A stretch of 64,000 bases of DNA, from the NCBI RefSeq assembly GCF_025558585.1, contig NZ_CP094723.1, positions 372,001-436,000 of the forward strand, in the 5' to 3' direction. Position 1 is the stretch's first letter. Every line of letters starts with the position of its first letter. The DNA comes from Staphylococcus sp. IVB6214 (GTDB lineage: Bacteria > Bacillota > Bacilli > Staphylococcales > Staphylococcaceae). The translations under genes and the position numbers were made by a program. The notes below the pieces were generated by a model, which did no database searches, was not told the DNA's origin, and saw only the letters and a list, made by a program, of their open reading frames with translations. Positions 47,575 to 56,178 of this stretch are shown here, piece by piece.

Positions 47575-48732
47575 ATGAAGAAACAATTTATTATTTTATA
47601 TATGAATATTTTCTTAGTGTTTCTTGGCATTGGTCTCGTCATTCCTGTACTCCCTGTCTATCTGAAAGATTTAGGTTTAACAGGTGCAGACCTTGGTGTA
47701 ATGGTCGCGGCGTTTGCACTCGCACAGATGATTATTTCCCCGTTCGGTGGTGCGATGGCAGATAAGCTTGGTAAGAAACTAATTATTTGTATCGGGCTTA
47801 TTTTATTTAGTATTTCAGAATTTTTATTTGCGGTGAGTCATACATTTTCTTTACTACTTGTTTCTCGTGTGCTTGGTGGTTTCAGTGCTGGGATGATTAT
47901 GCCGGGTGTAACTGGATTAATCGCTGATTTATCACCGATGCAAGACAAGGCAAGAAACTTTGGCTATATGTCAGCAATTATTTCTGCCGGTTTTATTCTT
48001 GGACCGGGAGCGGGCGGTTTTCTGGCAGAGATTTCACACCGGATGCCATTCTATTTTGCAGGAGCGCTTGGCGTCTTGGCATTTTTCGGCACGGTTATTT
48101 TTGTTCAGTCACCGAAACATGAAACAACTCAAGGATTTGCGTCATTTGAAAAGTCTGAACTTGAAAAAATACAGGTTAAACAATTCATTACACCCGCTAT
48201 TTTAACGTTAATACTTGCGTTTGGTTTGTCTGCATTTGAGACATTATTTCCACTTTACACAGCGGATAAAATAGATTTCCAACCAGCAGATATCTCAATT
48301 GCGATAACAGGTGGAGGTATTTTTGGGGCGATTTTCCAAGTGTTTTTATTCGATAAGATGGTTCGTTATTTAAATGAACTCACGCTTATTGTGTATTCAC
48401 TTGTTTATTCTGCACTGATTCTAGGTTTATTAATTTTTGCCCACTCATATTGGCATGTTATGTTAATTTGTTTCATCGTATTCATCGGTTTCGACTTGAT
48501 TCGACCAGCACTGACAAATTACTTTTCGAATATTGCAGGTAATCGACAAGGATTTGCAGGAGGCTTGAACTCGACGTTTACGAGTATGGGTAACTTTATC
48601 GGGCCACTTATTGCAGGGAGCTTATACGATGTCAATATTGAATATCCTTTAATTATGTCAATATTATTTATGTTAATGGGGTGTGTTGTTATTATGATTG
48701 AGAAGGTTATTAGAAAACGATATATCTCATAA
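47575..48732 (+). CDS. norA: NorA multidrug efflux pump
   Basis: A 385-aa DHA1-family MFS exporter of quinolones and dyes. The N-terminal FLGIGLVIPVLPVYLKDLGLTG, PGVTGLIADLSP, GFILGPGAGGFLAEISHRMPFYFAGALG and GFAGGLNSTFTSMGNFIGPLIAGSLYDV segments are nearly those of S. aureus NorA. GAGAGG lies about 7 nt before the ATG at 47575. In S. aureus it is regulated by MgrA, also present in this window. A terminator follows. Confidence 0.95.
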   Translation: MKKQFIILYMNIFLVFLGIGLVIPVLPVYLKDLGLTGADLGVMVAAFALAQMIISPFGGAMADKLGKKLIICIGLILFSISEFLFAVSHTFSLLLVSRVLGGFSAGMIMPGVTGLIADLSPMQDKARNFGYMSAIISAGFILGPGAGGFLAEISHRMPFYFAGALGVLAFFGTVIFVQSPKHETTQGFASFEKSELEKIQVKQFITPAILTLILAFGLSAFETLFPLYTADKIDFQPADISIAITGGGIFGAIFQVFLFDKMVRYLNELTLIVYSLVYSALILGLLIFAHSYWHVMLICFIVFIGFDLIRPALTNYFSNIAGNRQGFAGGLNSTFTSMGNFIGPLIAGSLYDVNIEYPLIMSILFMLMGCVVIMIEKVIRKRYIS

Positions 48733-48747
48733 GTATTAAGTATAAAG

Positions 48748-48797
48748 AACGAGACGAGAAGGCAATGGAATCGATTGCTTTCTGTCTCGTTTTTTGT
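48748..48797 (+). terminator. Terminator after norA
   Basis: AACGAGACGAGAAGGCAAT (48748-48766) pairs with ATTGCTTTCTGTCTCGTT with two mismatches, then TTTTT. Confidence 0.8.
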
Positions 48798-48877
48798 ATG
48801 GAATATGTCAGAAACCACGATAAAATGAGTTCATGGTATAATGAGTGCAAATATGAGATAAGAGGAGCGATTGAGTG

Positions 48878-51187
48878 ATGCGCATCAAAATACTAGGGTA
48901 CAATATCTTTCAAAAGGGTGGAACGTCACGAAGCAACTTAAACCTTGTGCAAGCATTAGTAGCGGAAGGTTTTGAAGTGACTTATGTGAACTATATAGCC
49001 TTTCAGCAACGTCAGTTGAAAAGCCTAAGAGCATCGGACAGTAGTGCGTTAGCAGGTGCAAAAGTCACTGCATTCCGTGGTATCCAATCATTACTTGATA
49101 CTGATTTGTTAATTTTCACGAGAGAGAGCTTTTTCAATATGGCACGTGAAGTGAAGCATTGTGATGCACGTATTCGAATTCTAGGAGAAGTACATGGCCC
49201 GCTTGCTTATATATCGGATCAAACGGATCTTGCATTAGAAGCAATTGATGTGATACGTGTCAGTACGCAACAAATCGCTGAAGAATTTAAACAGCGTTAT
49301 GATTATCCATATGTTTTTCCAATGTATGTGAACACATCGCATGTTTCATGGGAAGTGAAACCTTATGTAGCAAATAAAAATATATTTATGAAAGTACGCT
49401 TTGAAGATGAGATTAAAGGGGTATCATATGTATTGAAATTGGTGCATTATGCTGTTCATACACGAGGTGAAAAAGCGTTGCATTTCTATTTGGAAGGATA
49501 TGGCCCTTCGCGCTCCTTATATGAAAAGCTCATTGATTATTATGAACTACATGAGCATGTTCATATCAATGAAAAAGAGCCAGCGCATTATATTTACTTG
49601 TCTGCATCACCATATGAAACACTCGGCTATTCTATTTTAGAATCAGTAGCCGCAGGTCATCAAGCATTGATCTATCCTGGAAAAGATGGGGTGTTACATA
49701 ATATATATGCAGATTATCATGCGATTGACTTTATTGAAAAAGATTTATCAACAGATTTTGATGTGATGATGGCTGCTTTTAGTCAAGGATATACGTCATT
49801 GCAGCAACAAGAAGATCAGCAAAGATATGAATCACAATTTTTAATAGAACATTACGGTGAACAACTCGTTCAACAAGTGATGCAACTGGCGGAATTGCAT
49901 AGGATTGATGTATCAAATGTGCCCCAACCTAAAATAACGGCGAAGCAACATTTTAGGTCAGGACAACGCCGACGATTTCTAGGAAAACTAAAGCGTACAG
50001 TATCGGTGCCGCAGAAAATACGTAATAATGTTTGGACACAGAGAACAGCAAGAGTGGCCCTATTGGTTGAAAGTCAGCTGAAAAGTTATCGCCAACAAAC
50101 AGTACGACAAGATGCTATATTTATTGAGTCATTTCATGGCAAAAACTTTTCGGGGGATCCTAAGTATATTGCTTTAGCATTACAACGACAAAATCCTAAC
50201 GTTAGGATTTTTGTGAGTGCACAAAATGAACTCGTAGAAATGGAAATACGTTCATACGGTATGGTGCCTATTCGTTTTGGATCTAGAGCATATATTCGAG
50301 CATTTAATCAGTGCAGATATGTGATTATTAATGGAAACTTGTGGGACAAACTATCTAAACAAAAAGACCAACAAGTGATTCAGACGTGGCATGGTTTTCC
50401 GTTGAAGCGAATGGTGAACGATCTGATGAATTCAGAAGAACGTCATCGTCAAGCTGAAAGATTTAAACCAAATATGTTGAAGTGGGATGTTTTTTTGACT
50501 GTATCACGTCAATATGAGCGTTATGTTACGTCAGCGTTTGATTTGAATGTGCATCCATCATTGCGTGTTTTCCCATACGGTGCACCACGCAATAGTTATT
50601 TGATTCGTCATCGACATGATGATAAAGAACGTGAAGCCATTCAAGAAAAGTATTTATTTAACAAAGATGATACGAAGCGTTACATTTTATTTTGTCCAAC
50701 ATGGCGTAAAGAAACACGGAGTAATGTATCTCAGTTAGATTTGGTGTCATTGTTAGAAAGGTTACCATCTCATTATGAAATTATCGTCAAACTACATCCG
50801 AATGAAGGACATCTATATCAGACATATCGAGCAATGCATGAACGCATTCATTGTTTTGACAATGCATTAGTGGATATTCAAGAGTTGTATTTGTTAGCAG
50901 ATATTTTAATGACGGATTATTCTTCAGCTATGTTTGATTATGCACATTTACAGCGTCCAATCTTAGTTTTAGATGAAGATACAGTATCATATGGGCAAGA
51001 AGTAGGCTTCTATTTTGATGTCACACAATTAACATCTATTCATCACGTAAAACCAGATGTGCAAAAAGTGACGGACTTGATTCAACAAATAGAAACGGTA
51101 GATCATCACTCATTGATTGAACAATTTATGACTTATGATACTGCGACATCAGATGACGTAGTAGCGAACGAAATTTGGCAACTTTGA
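48878..51187 (+). CDS. Two-domain glycosyltransferase / CDP-glycerol glycerophosphotransferase-like protein
   Basis: A 769-aa protein. The first part (about 1-330) resembles a GT-B glycosyltransferase: start RIKILGYNIFQKGGTSRSN and the LSASPYETLGYSILESVAAGHQAL donor-binding block. After a basic linker (about 345-400), the second part (about 405-765) is a Glyphos_transf domain with TWHGFPLKRMVND, FCPTWRKE, VKLHPNEGH and MTDYSSAMFDYAHLQRPIL. It may build or decorate a glycerol-phosphate polymer. ATG at 48878 has AGAGGAGC upstream. It is far from the main tag cluster; substrate unknown. Confidence 0.82.
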   Translation: MRIKILGYNIFQKGGTSRSNLNLVQALVAEGFEVTYVNYIAFQQRQLKSLRASDSSALAGAKVTAFRGIQSLLDTDLLIFTRESFFNMAREVKHCDARIRILGEVHGPLAYISDQTDLALEAIDVIRVSTQQIAEEFKQRYDYPYVFPMYVNTSHVSWEVKPYVANKNIFMKVRFEDEIKGVSYVLKLVHYAVHTRGEKALHFYLEGYGPSRSLYEKLIDYYELHEHVHINEKEPAHYIYLSASPYETLGYSILESVAAGHQALIYPGKDGVLHNIYADYHAIDFIEKDLSTDFDVMMAAFSQGYTSLQQQEDQQRYESQFLIEHYGEQLVQQVMQLAELHRIDVSNVPQPKITAKQHFRSGQRRRFLGKLKRTVSVPQKIRNNVWTQRTARVALLVESQLKSYRQQTVRQDAIFIESFHGKNFSGDPKYIALALQRQNPNVRIFVSAQNELVEMEIRSYGMVPIRFGSRAYIRAFNQCRYVIINGNLWDKLSKQKDQQVIQTWHGFPLKRMVNDLMNSEERHRQAERFKPNMLKWDVFLTVSRQYERYVTSAFDLNVHPSLRVFPYGAPRNSYLIRHRHDDKEREAIQEKYLFNKDDTKRYILFCPTWRKETRSNVSQLDLVSLLERLPSHYEIIVKLHPNEGHLYQTYRAMHERIHCFDNALVDIQELYLLADILMTDYSSAMFDYAHLQRPILVLDEDTVSYGQEVGFYFDVTQLTSIHHVKPDVQKVTDLIQQIETVDHHSLIEQFMTYDTATSDDVVANEIWQL

Positions 51188-51211
51188 TATTGAGTAAGAG
51201 GTGTGTGAAAG

Positions 51212-51688
51212 ATGAAAGTGAAAAAAACAAATGCAATGCGCATATTAGACAGAGCTAAAATAGATTACGAAATGCGCACATTCGAAGTGGATGCGGCGCA
51301 TATTGAAGGTTCGGAAGTAGCAGAACGTATCGGTGTTAACGATGCGCAAGTGTTTAAAACGCTTGTACTTACAAATGGTAAACGAGATTATTTTGTGTTT
51401 GTCATTCCAGTTTCGGGTCATCTTGATATGAAGGCAGCTGCATCAAGTGTCCATGAGAAAAAACTAAACTTAATGCCGCTTGATGATTTGAAGAAAGTAA
51501 CAGGGTATATTCGTGGTGGATGTTCGCCAATTGGCATGAAAACTAAGTTTCCAACTGTTGTTGATGCATCGATTAAGCATATAGATCAAGTTTTTGTCAG
51601 TGCTGGTCAACGTGGTGTGCAAATGGGCGTTGCACCAGATGATTTAATTCAAGCAGCAGAAGCACAGATTGCGACAGTTGCAGAATAA
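51212..51688 (+). CDS. ybaK: YbaK/EbsC Cys-tRNA(Pro) deacylase
   Basis: A 158-aa YbaK-family editing protein that hydrolyses mischarged Cys-tRNA(Pro). It has KTNAMRILDRAKIDYEMRTFE at the start, VFKTLVLTNGKRDYFVFVIPVSGHLDMKAAAS, GYIRGGCSPIG and FVSAGQRGVQMGVAPDDLI. The size and motifs are standard. AGAGGTG precedes the ATG, 24 bp after the two-domain transferase gene. Confidence 0.93.
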   Translation: MKVKKTNAMRILDRAKIDYEMRTFEVDAAHIEGSEVAERIGVNDAQVFKTLVLTNGKRDYFVFVIPVSGHLDMKAAASSVHEKKLNLMPLDDLKKVTGYIRGGCSPIGMKTKFPTVVDASIKHIDQVFVSAGQRGVQMGVAPDDLIQAAEAQIATVAE

Positions 51689-51724
51689 TAAAAAAAGAGA
51701 ACGGGTTAGTTCGCCTTTTTGTGG

Positions 51725-51759
51725 TGGGATGGCATGAAATGCTGTCCTGCTTTTTTTCA
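51725..51759 (+). terminator. Terminator after ybaK
   Basis: GGATGGCAT (51728-51736 approximately) pairs with ATGCTGTCC (51739-51747) allowing G-T, followed by TGC and seven T. Confidence 0.7.
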
Positions 51760-51765
51760 AATAAA

Positions 51766-51903
51766 AAAGCGCTCATGCCTCTATCATTTTAAGTGACCAA
51801 ACAAAAAATTGAGAGGAGACATGATGCGCCTATGTGTGATGATATATTAAAACTACCAAAAATAAAAGATGAAAATATTCAAGTTTTTAAAGTGGAAGTG
51901 TGA
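51766..51903 (+). pseudogene. ISL3-like transposase remnant
   Basis: Bases 51769-51830 carry an inverted repeat (GCGCTCATGCCTCT ... AGAGGAGACATGATGCGC) like the leader upstream of staphylococcal ISL3-family transposases. It is followed by an ATG at 51832 reading MCDDILKLPKIKDENIQVF before a stop at 51901-51903. This resembles the start of an ISL3 transposase (xLxLxxIKDxNI pattern). The rest of the gene is gone. Confidence 0.5.
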
Positions 51904-52200
51904 TTAATAAATTTTTTCTTTACCTTTTATTGGGGTGAGATTCACAGTGATAATCTCGAATTGTTTTACTATATCTCATTATCTACTGAATGATCATAAT
52001 CATATTCGGTTTCTAAGTATTTGCTACCAGTAATAAAATTTTTGAATGTATTGCTATTGTATAGCAATGGTTTTATATACGGGTCATATATTTCTTGAAA
52101 GTGCTTTGTGAATAAATGGGATTACATATGACTGGATTTGAATGGTCTGTGTCCTTTTTATGACTTTTATTGATTGAATATGAATGAATATGATTGTTTG
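51904..52200. other. AT-rich gap between IS remnant and the fru promoter
   Basis: About 300 bp with no supported gene or strong hairpin. It may be decayed IS sequence. Confidence 0.4.
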
Positions 52201-52203
52201 TGA

Positions 52204-52232
52204 TTGATTTTTGAAAACGAATACATTATACT
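52204..52232 (+). promoter_or_regulatory. fruRKA promoter with cre site
   Basis: -35 TTGATT (52204-52209) and -10 TATACT (52227-52232) are 17 bp apart. Between them TTGAAAACGAATACA (52211-52225) matches the cre consensus WTGNAANCGNWWNCA at every fixed position. A CcpA site in the spacer should repress the operon when glucose is present. Confidence 0.8.
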
Positions 52233-52254
52233 GTAAGAGAATTGAGGTGGTTAG

Positions 52255-53004
52255 ATGCTAACGGATAAGCGACATGCTTTGATTATTGATGTTTTAGGTC
52301 AACATAACTTTCTAAGTTTGCAGCAGTTGATGGATTATACGGGATCGAGCGCATCAACGATTCGTCGAGATTTGACGAAGCTCCAATCAGAAGGATTACT
52401 GACACGTGTACATGGTGGTGCAAAGTTGATAGATTCAGGAGTGGAGCCGGAATTATCAATGAAACGCACGCAGCATATCGAAGAAAAGATTGAGATTGCA
52501 AAACAAGCAGCTAGCCTGATCAATGATAATGATTGCGTGTATTTGGATGCTGGCTCAACAACGCTAGAAATGATTCCTTTTATTAGCGCAACAGATATCA
52601 CAGTAGTAACGAATGGGTTAACACATGTTGAGTCCTTGTTGAAACAAGGGATTCGTATTTACATTGTCGGTGGTGAAATGAAATCGACTACGATGGCAGT
52701 TGTTGGGACACGTGCTGTAAACTTTTTAAGAAACTACTGTTTCAATAAGGTATTTCTTGGTATTAATGGGATTGATGTTGCAACGGGATTAACGACCCCG
52801 GATGAGCGAGAAGCATTAATGAAAGAAGTGGCAATACAACAAAGTCAACAAACGTATGTGCTAGCAGATGCATCGAAGTTTTATCAAACGCATTTTGCAA
52901 CGGTAAAGGCAGTAGAACCACCTATTGTGATTACATCGGCATTTGGTCGTCAGCGTGGCAAAGAGATATTAAAAACAACAAATATAGAACTTCTAGGAGG
53001 ATGA
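52255..53004 (+). CDS. fruR: FruR, DeoR-family repressor of the fructose operon
   Basis: A 249-aa regulator with an N-terminal DeoR HTH (LQQLMDYTGSSASTIRRDL, about residues 22-40) and a sugar-phosphate-sensing C-terminal domain with VYLDAGSTTLEM, TNGLTH and GINGID...TTPDE motifs. The likely inducer is fructose-1-phosphate. GAGGTGG precedes the ATG. It is the first gene of fruR-fruK-fruA and its stop overlaps the fruK leader. Confidence 0.92.
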   Translation: MLTDKRHALIIDVLGQHNFLSLQQLMDYTGSSASTIRRDLTKLQSEGLLTRVHGGAKLIDSGVEPELSMKRTQHIEEKIEIAKQAASLINDNDCVYLDAGSTTLEMIPFISATDITVVTNGLTHVESLLKQGIRIYIVGGEMKSTTMAVVGTRAVNFLRNYCFNKVFLGINGIDVATGLTTPDEREALMKEVAIQQSQQTYVLADASKFYQTHFATVKAVEPPIVITSAFGRQRGKEILKTTNIELLGG

Positions 53005-53006
53005 CT

Positions 53007-53930
53007 ATGATTTATACAGTGACGCTAAATCCATCGATTGACTATGTCATGTTTGTAGATGGTTTTGAAGCGGGGGCGTTAAATCGCACAACTGCAACAG
53101 CAAAGTTTGCAGGGGGTAAAGGGATTAACGTATCGCGTGTGTTACAAACATTAGATGTGCCATCAACTGCACTTGGTTTTGTAGGTGGCTTCCCAGGAAA
53201 GTTTGTAGAAGATACATTAACTTCTGCAGGCATTCAAACAGCATTTACACAAGTAGATGAAGATACACGAATTAATGTGAAGTTGAAAAGTGGTTCGGAA
53301 ACAGAAATCAATGCGACAGGTCCAACGATTACAGAAGAGAACATCTCTGCATTATTAACGCAACTTCGACAAACAACGTCAGATGATATTGTCGTGATTG
53401 CAGGAAGTGTACCAAGTAGTGTACCGCAAACAATTTATGCAGAGATAGCAAAAATTGTACAACAAACAGGTGCACAATTCGTTGTAGATGCTGAGAAGTC
53501 TTTAGTAGAAGGGATTTTACCGTATGGTCCACGATTGATTAAACCTAACAAGGTTGAGTTGGAAGAAATGTTTGATACGACAATTACGTCTGATGTAGAT
53601 GTGCTGAAATACGGACGTAAGTTATTAGACAAAGGGGCACAATCAGTATTGGTTTCTCTTGGTGGAGATGGTGCAATCTACATTGATGCATCTCAAGCAT
53701 ATAAAGTTTCTGCGCCAAAGGGCAAAGTCATCAACACGGTTGGTGCAGGTGATAGCACAGTTGCTGGAATGGTTGCTGGGTTTACACAGGAATTGCCTCA
53801 ACAAGAAACATTAGCATTAGCAATTGCATCAGGTTCAGCGACAGCATTTAATGATGACTTAGCGGAACGCTCTATGATTGATACATTATTAGAAAATATT
53901 AGCATGACGCAGTTACATGAGGAGGGGTAA
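53007..53930 (+). CDS. fruK: FruK 1-phosphofructokinase
   Basis: A 307-aa PfkB-family kinase that converts fructose-1-phosphate to fructose-1,6-bisphosphate. It begins YTVTLNPSIDYVM, has the GGKGINVSRVL signature and the C-terminal TVGAGDSTVAG with the catalytic Asp. AGGAGGAT, inside the end of fruR, precedes the ATG at 53007. Its stop is directly followed by the fruA ATG. Confidence 0.93.
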   Translation: MIYTVTLNPSIDYVMFVDGFEAGALNRTTATAKFAGGKGINVSRVLQTLDVPSTALGFVGGFPGKFVEDTLTSAGIQTAFTQVDEDTRINVKLKSGSETEINATGPTITEENISALLTQLRQTTSDDIVVIAGSVPSSVPQTIYAEIAKIVQQTGAQFVVDAEKSLVEGILPYGPRLIKPNKVELEEMFDTTITSDVDVLKYGRKLLDKGAQSVLVSLGGDGAIYIDASQAYKVSAPKGKVINTVGAGDSTVAGMVAGFTQELPQQETLALAIASGSATAFNDDLAERSMIDTLLENISMTQLHEEG

Positions 53931-53931
53931 T

Positions 53932-55836
53932 ATGAGAATTACAGAGTTATTGACAAAAGATACCGTTGCAATGGATCTTGCAGCAACTTCAAAAGATGCA
54001 GCAATTTCAGAATTAGCACAACAATTGAATAAAGCAGGCAAATTGAATAACTTAGCGGATTTTGAAGAAGCAATCCACGCGCGTGAATCACAAAGTTCAA
54101 CAGGAATTGGTGAAGGAATTGCCATTCCACACGCGAAAGTAGCAGCGGTAGACACACCTGCGATTGCTTTCGGTAAATCTAAAGCAGGAATTGACTATCA
54201 AAGTCTTGACATGCAACCAGCACACTTATTCTTTATGATTGCAGCACCAGCATCAGGGGCTCAAACACACTTAGATGCACTTGCAAAATTATCAGGGATT
54301 TTAATGGATGACAAAGTACGTGAAGCTTTATTACATGCTGAGTCACCAGAAGAAGTGTTAGCAATTATTAACAAAGCAGATGATGAAGTAGCAGATGAGG
54401 ACGAAGTAGTAGCACCAGCTGACTTAGACGCAAGTGAACCTTATGTGCTTGCTGTTACAGCTTGTCCAACAGGTATTGCGCATACGTTCATGGCACGTGA
54501 TGCTTTGAAAAAACAAGCAGAAGCAATGGGCGTCCAAATTAAAGTTGAAACTAACGGTGCAGGTGGTATTAAAAATCATTTAACAGCAGAAGATATCGAA
54601 AAAGCAGATGGTATCATCGTTGCAGCAGACGTACATGTTGAAACAAACCGTTTTGACGGTAAAAATGTCGTACAAGTACCTGTTGCGGATGGAATTAAAC
54701 GACCAGAAGCATTAATTAATACAGCATTAGATAAAAGTAGAAAACCATTCGTTGCAGAAAAAGGTGCAAGTACATCAGCAGGTAATGATGAAAAACTTGG
54801 CATTGGTAAAATAATCTATAAACATTTAATGAATGGTGTATCAAATATGTTACCGCTTGTTATCGCGGGTGGTATCTTAATGGCAATTGTATTCATGTTC
54901 CATCCGAATGCTTTTGATCCAGAAAGTACTCATTATAATGCATTCGCAGCATCATTATGGGAAATTGGTAGTAAGAGTGCCTTTGCGTTAATCATTCCAA
55001 TCTTATCTGGTTACATCGCACGTAGTATCGCTGACAAACCAGGTTTCGCAGCTGGTCTTGTTGGTGGTATGTTAGCAGTATCAGGTGGATCAGGTTTCAT
55101 CGGTGGTATTATCGCAGGTTTCTTGGCAGGTTACTTAACAGAAGTTATTAAAGCAGCAACAAAGAACTTCCCACAAATGCTTGAAGGTTTAAAACCAACA
55201 TTGATTTATCCATTGATTTCAGTAACAATTACTGGTTTAGCAATGATTTATATCTTTAATACACCAGCAGCATGGTTGAACAATGCATTGATTTCAGGTT
55301 TAGATAGTTTATCAGGTACAAACGTTGTGATTCTTGGTGTTGTGCTTGGTGCCATGATGGCTATCGATATGGGTGGACCGTTCAATAAAGCAGCTTATGT
55401 ATTTAGTACAGCAGCATTAACAGCAGGTAATCCAGAACCAATTACAGCAGCAATGGTCGGTGGTATGGTACCACCAATCGCACTTGCAATTGCGATGTTA
55501 ATTTTCGGTAACAAATTTACAAAAGCACAAAAAGGTTCTATCGTTCCTAACTTTGTGATGGGCGCAAGTTTTATTACAGAAGGTGCAATTCCTTTTGCAG
55601 CAGCTGACCCATTACGTGTGATTCCTTCAATGATGGTTGGGTCAGGTATCGCAGGTGGTTTAGCATTACTTTTCGGTTCTCAAATTCAAGCCCCACACGG
55701 CGGACTTGTCGTAATCTTTGGAACAGACTGGAGCCATTCATTGTTTACAATTATTGCAATCTTAATCGGTTCTTTAGTCGGTGCAGTGATGTATAGTTTA
55801 TTGAAGAAAAAACCAACAGATACACCAACAATTTAA
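53932..55836 (+). CDS. fruA: FruA, fructose PTS EIIABC
   Basis: A 634-aa fructose-specific permease that imports fructose as fructose-1-phosphate. EIIA (1-150) has phospho-His H67 in GIAIPHAK. An acidic linker (DDEVADEDEVV) joins it to EIIB, whose phospho-Cys is about C178 in TACPTGIAHTF. EIIC (about 290-630) has about nine helices and the GSxFITEGAIPF-like motif. GAGGAGGGG precedes the ATG at 53932. A terminator follows. Confidence 0.95.
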   Translation: MRITELLTKDTVAMDLAATSKDAAISELAQQLNKAGKLNNLADFEEAIHARESQSSTGIGEGIAIPHAKVAAVDTPAIAFGKSKAGIDYQSLDMQPAHLFFMIAAPASGAQTHLDALAKLSGILMDDKVREALLHAESPEEVLAIINKADDEVADEDEVVAPADLDASEPYVLAVTACPTGIAHTFMARDALKKQAEAMGVQIKVETNGAGGIKNHLTAEDIEKADGIIVAADVHVETNRFDGKNVVQVPVADGIKRPEALINTALDKSRKPFVAEKGASTSAGNDEKLGIGKIIYKHLMNGVSNMLPLVIAGGILMAIVFMFHPNAFDPESTHYNAFAASLWEIGSKSAFALIIPILSGYIARSIADKPGFAAGLVGGMLAVSGGSGFIGGIIAGFLAGYLTEVIKAATKNFPQMLEGLKPTLIYPLISVTITGLAMIYIFNTPAAWLNNALISGLDSLSGTNVVILGVVLGAMMAIDMGGPFNKAAYVFSTAALTAGNPEPITAAMVGGMVPPIALAIAMLIFGNKFTKAQKGSIVPNFVMGASFITEGAIPFAAADPLRVIPSMMVGSGIAGGLALLFGSQIQAPHGGLVVIFGTDWSHSLFTIIAILIGSLVGAVMYSLLKKKPTDTPTI

Positions 55837-55846
55837 GATTATTTCA

Positions 55847-55882
55847 AAAGAGGCTAGGTCATTGACCAGTCTCTTTTTTTGG
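55847..55882 (+). terminator. Terminator of the fruRKA operon
   Basis: AAAGAGGCTAGGTCA pairs with TGACCAGTCTCTT (imperfect in the middle) and is followed by a seven-T run. Confidence 0.75.
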
Positions 55883-56178
55883 TCTTAAATATTACGATAT
55901 ATTTTTCGTTTTTAATTTGTTACTTACGGGTATATTACACAGTCGGCAACCACTGATGTGAGACTTTTAATCGCGTGCCATATTCTTATGTATAAATTCA
56001 TAATAAGTTGTGGTATGATAAAATTAATATTTTTATGTCTGGAGGTAGCTCAATGGGAAGGATTTAGTACGTTTAATGTATCAGAAAATATCTGTCACAA
56101 ATAAAAACATGACGACATCACTTTCTATTGAGTGGTGTTAATTTAACGGAGGTGAATCCCTAGTTATTAGGGAACTAA
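55883..56178 (+). promoter_or_regulatory. mpfA 5' leader with two short ORFs and hairpins around the Shine-Dalgarno
   Basis: GGAGG (56041-56045) precedes a 4-codon ORF (56053-56067, M-G-R-I-stop). A second ORF of 21 codons runs 56076-56141. A hairpin ACATCACT/AGTGGTGT (56115-56138) ends just before the mpfA Shine-Dalgarno GGAGGTGA (56148-56155). Between that and the TTG start lies CCCTA-GTTAT-TAGGG (56158-56172), which can be looped out. An alternative TAGTT/AACTA pairing is also possible. No known riboswitch class recognised. Confidence 0.5.
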
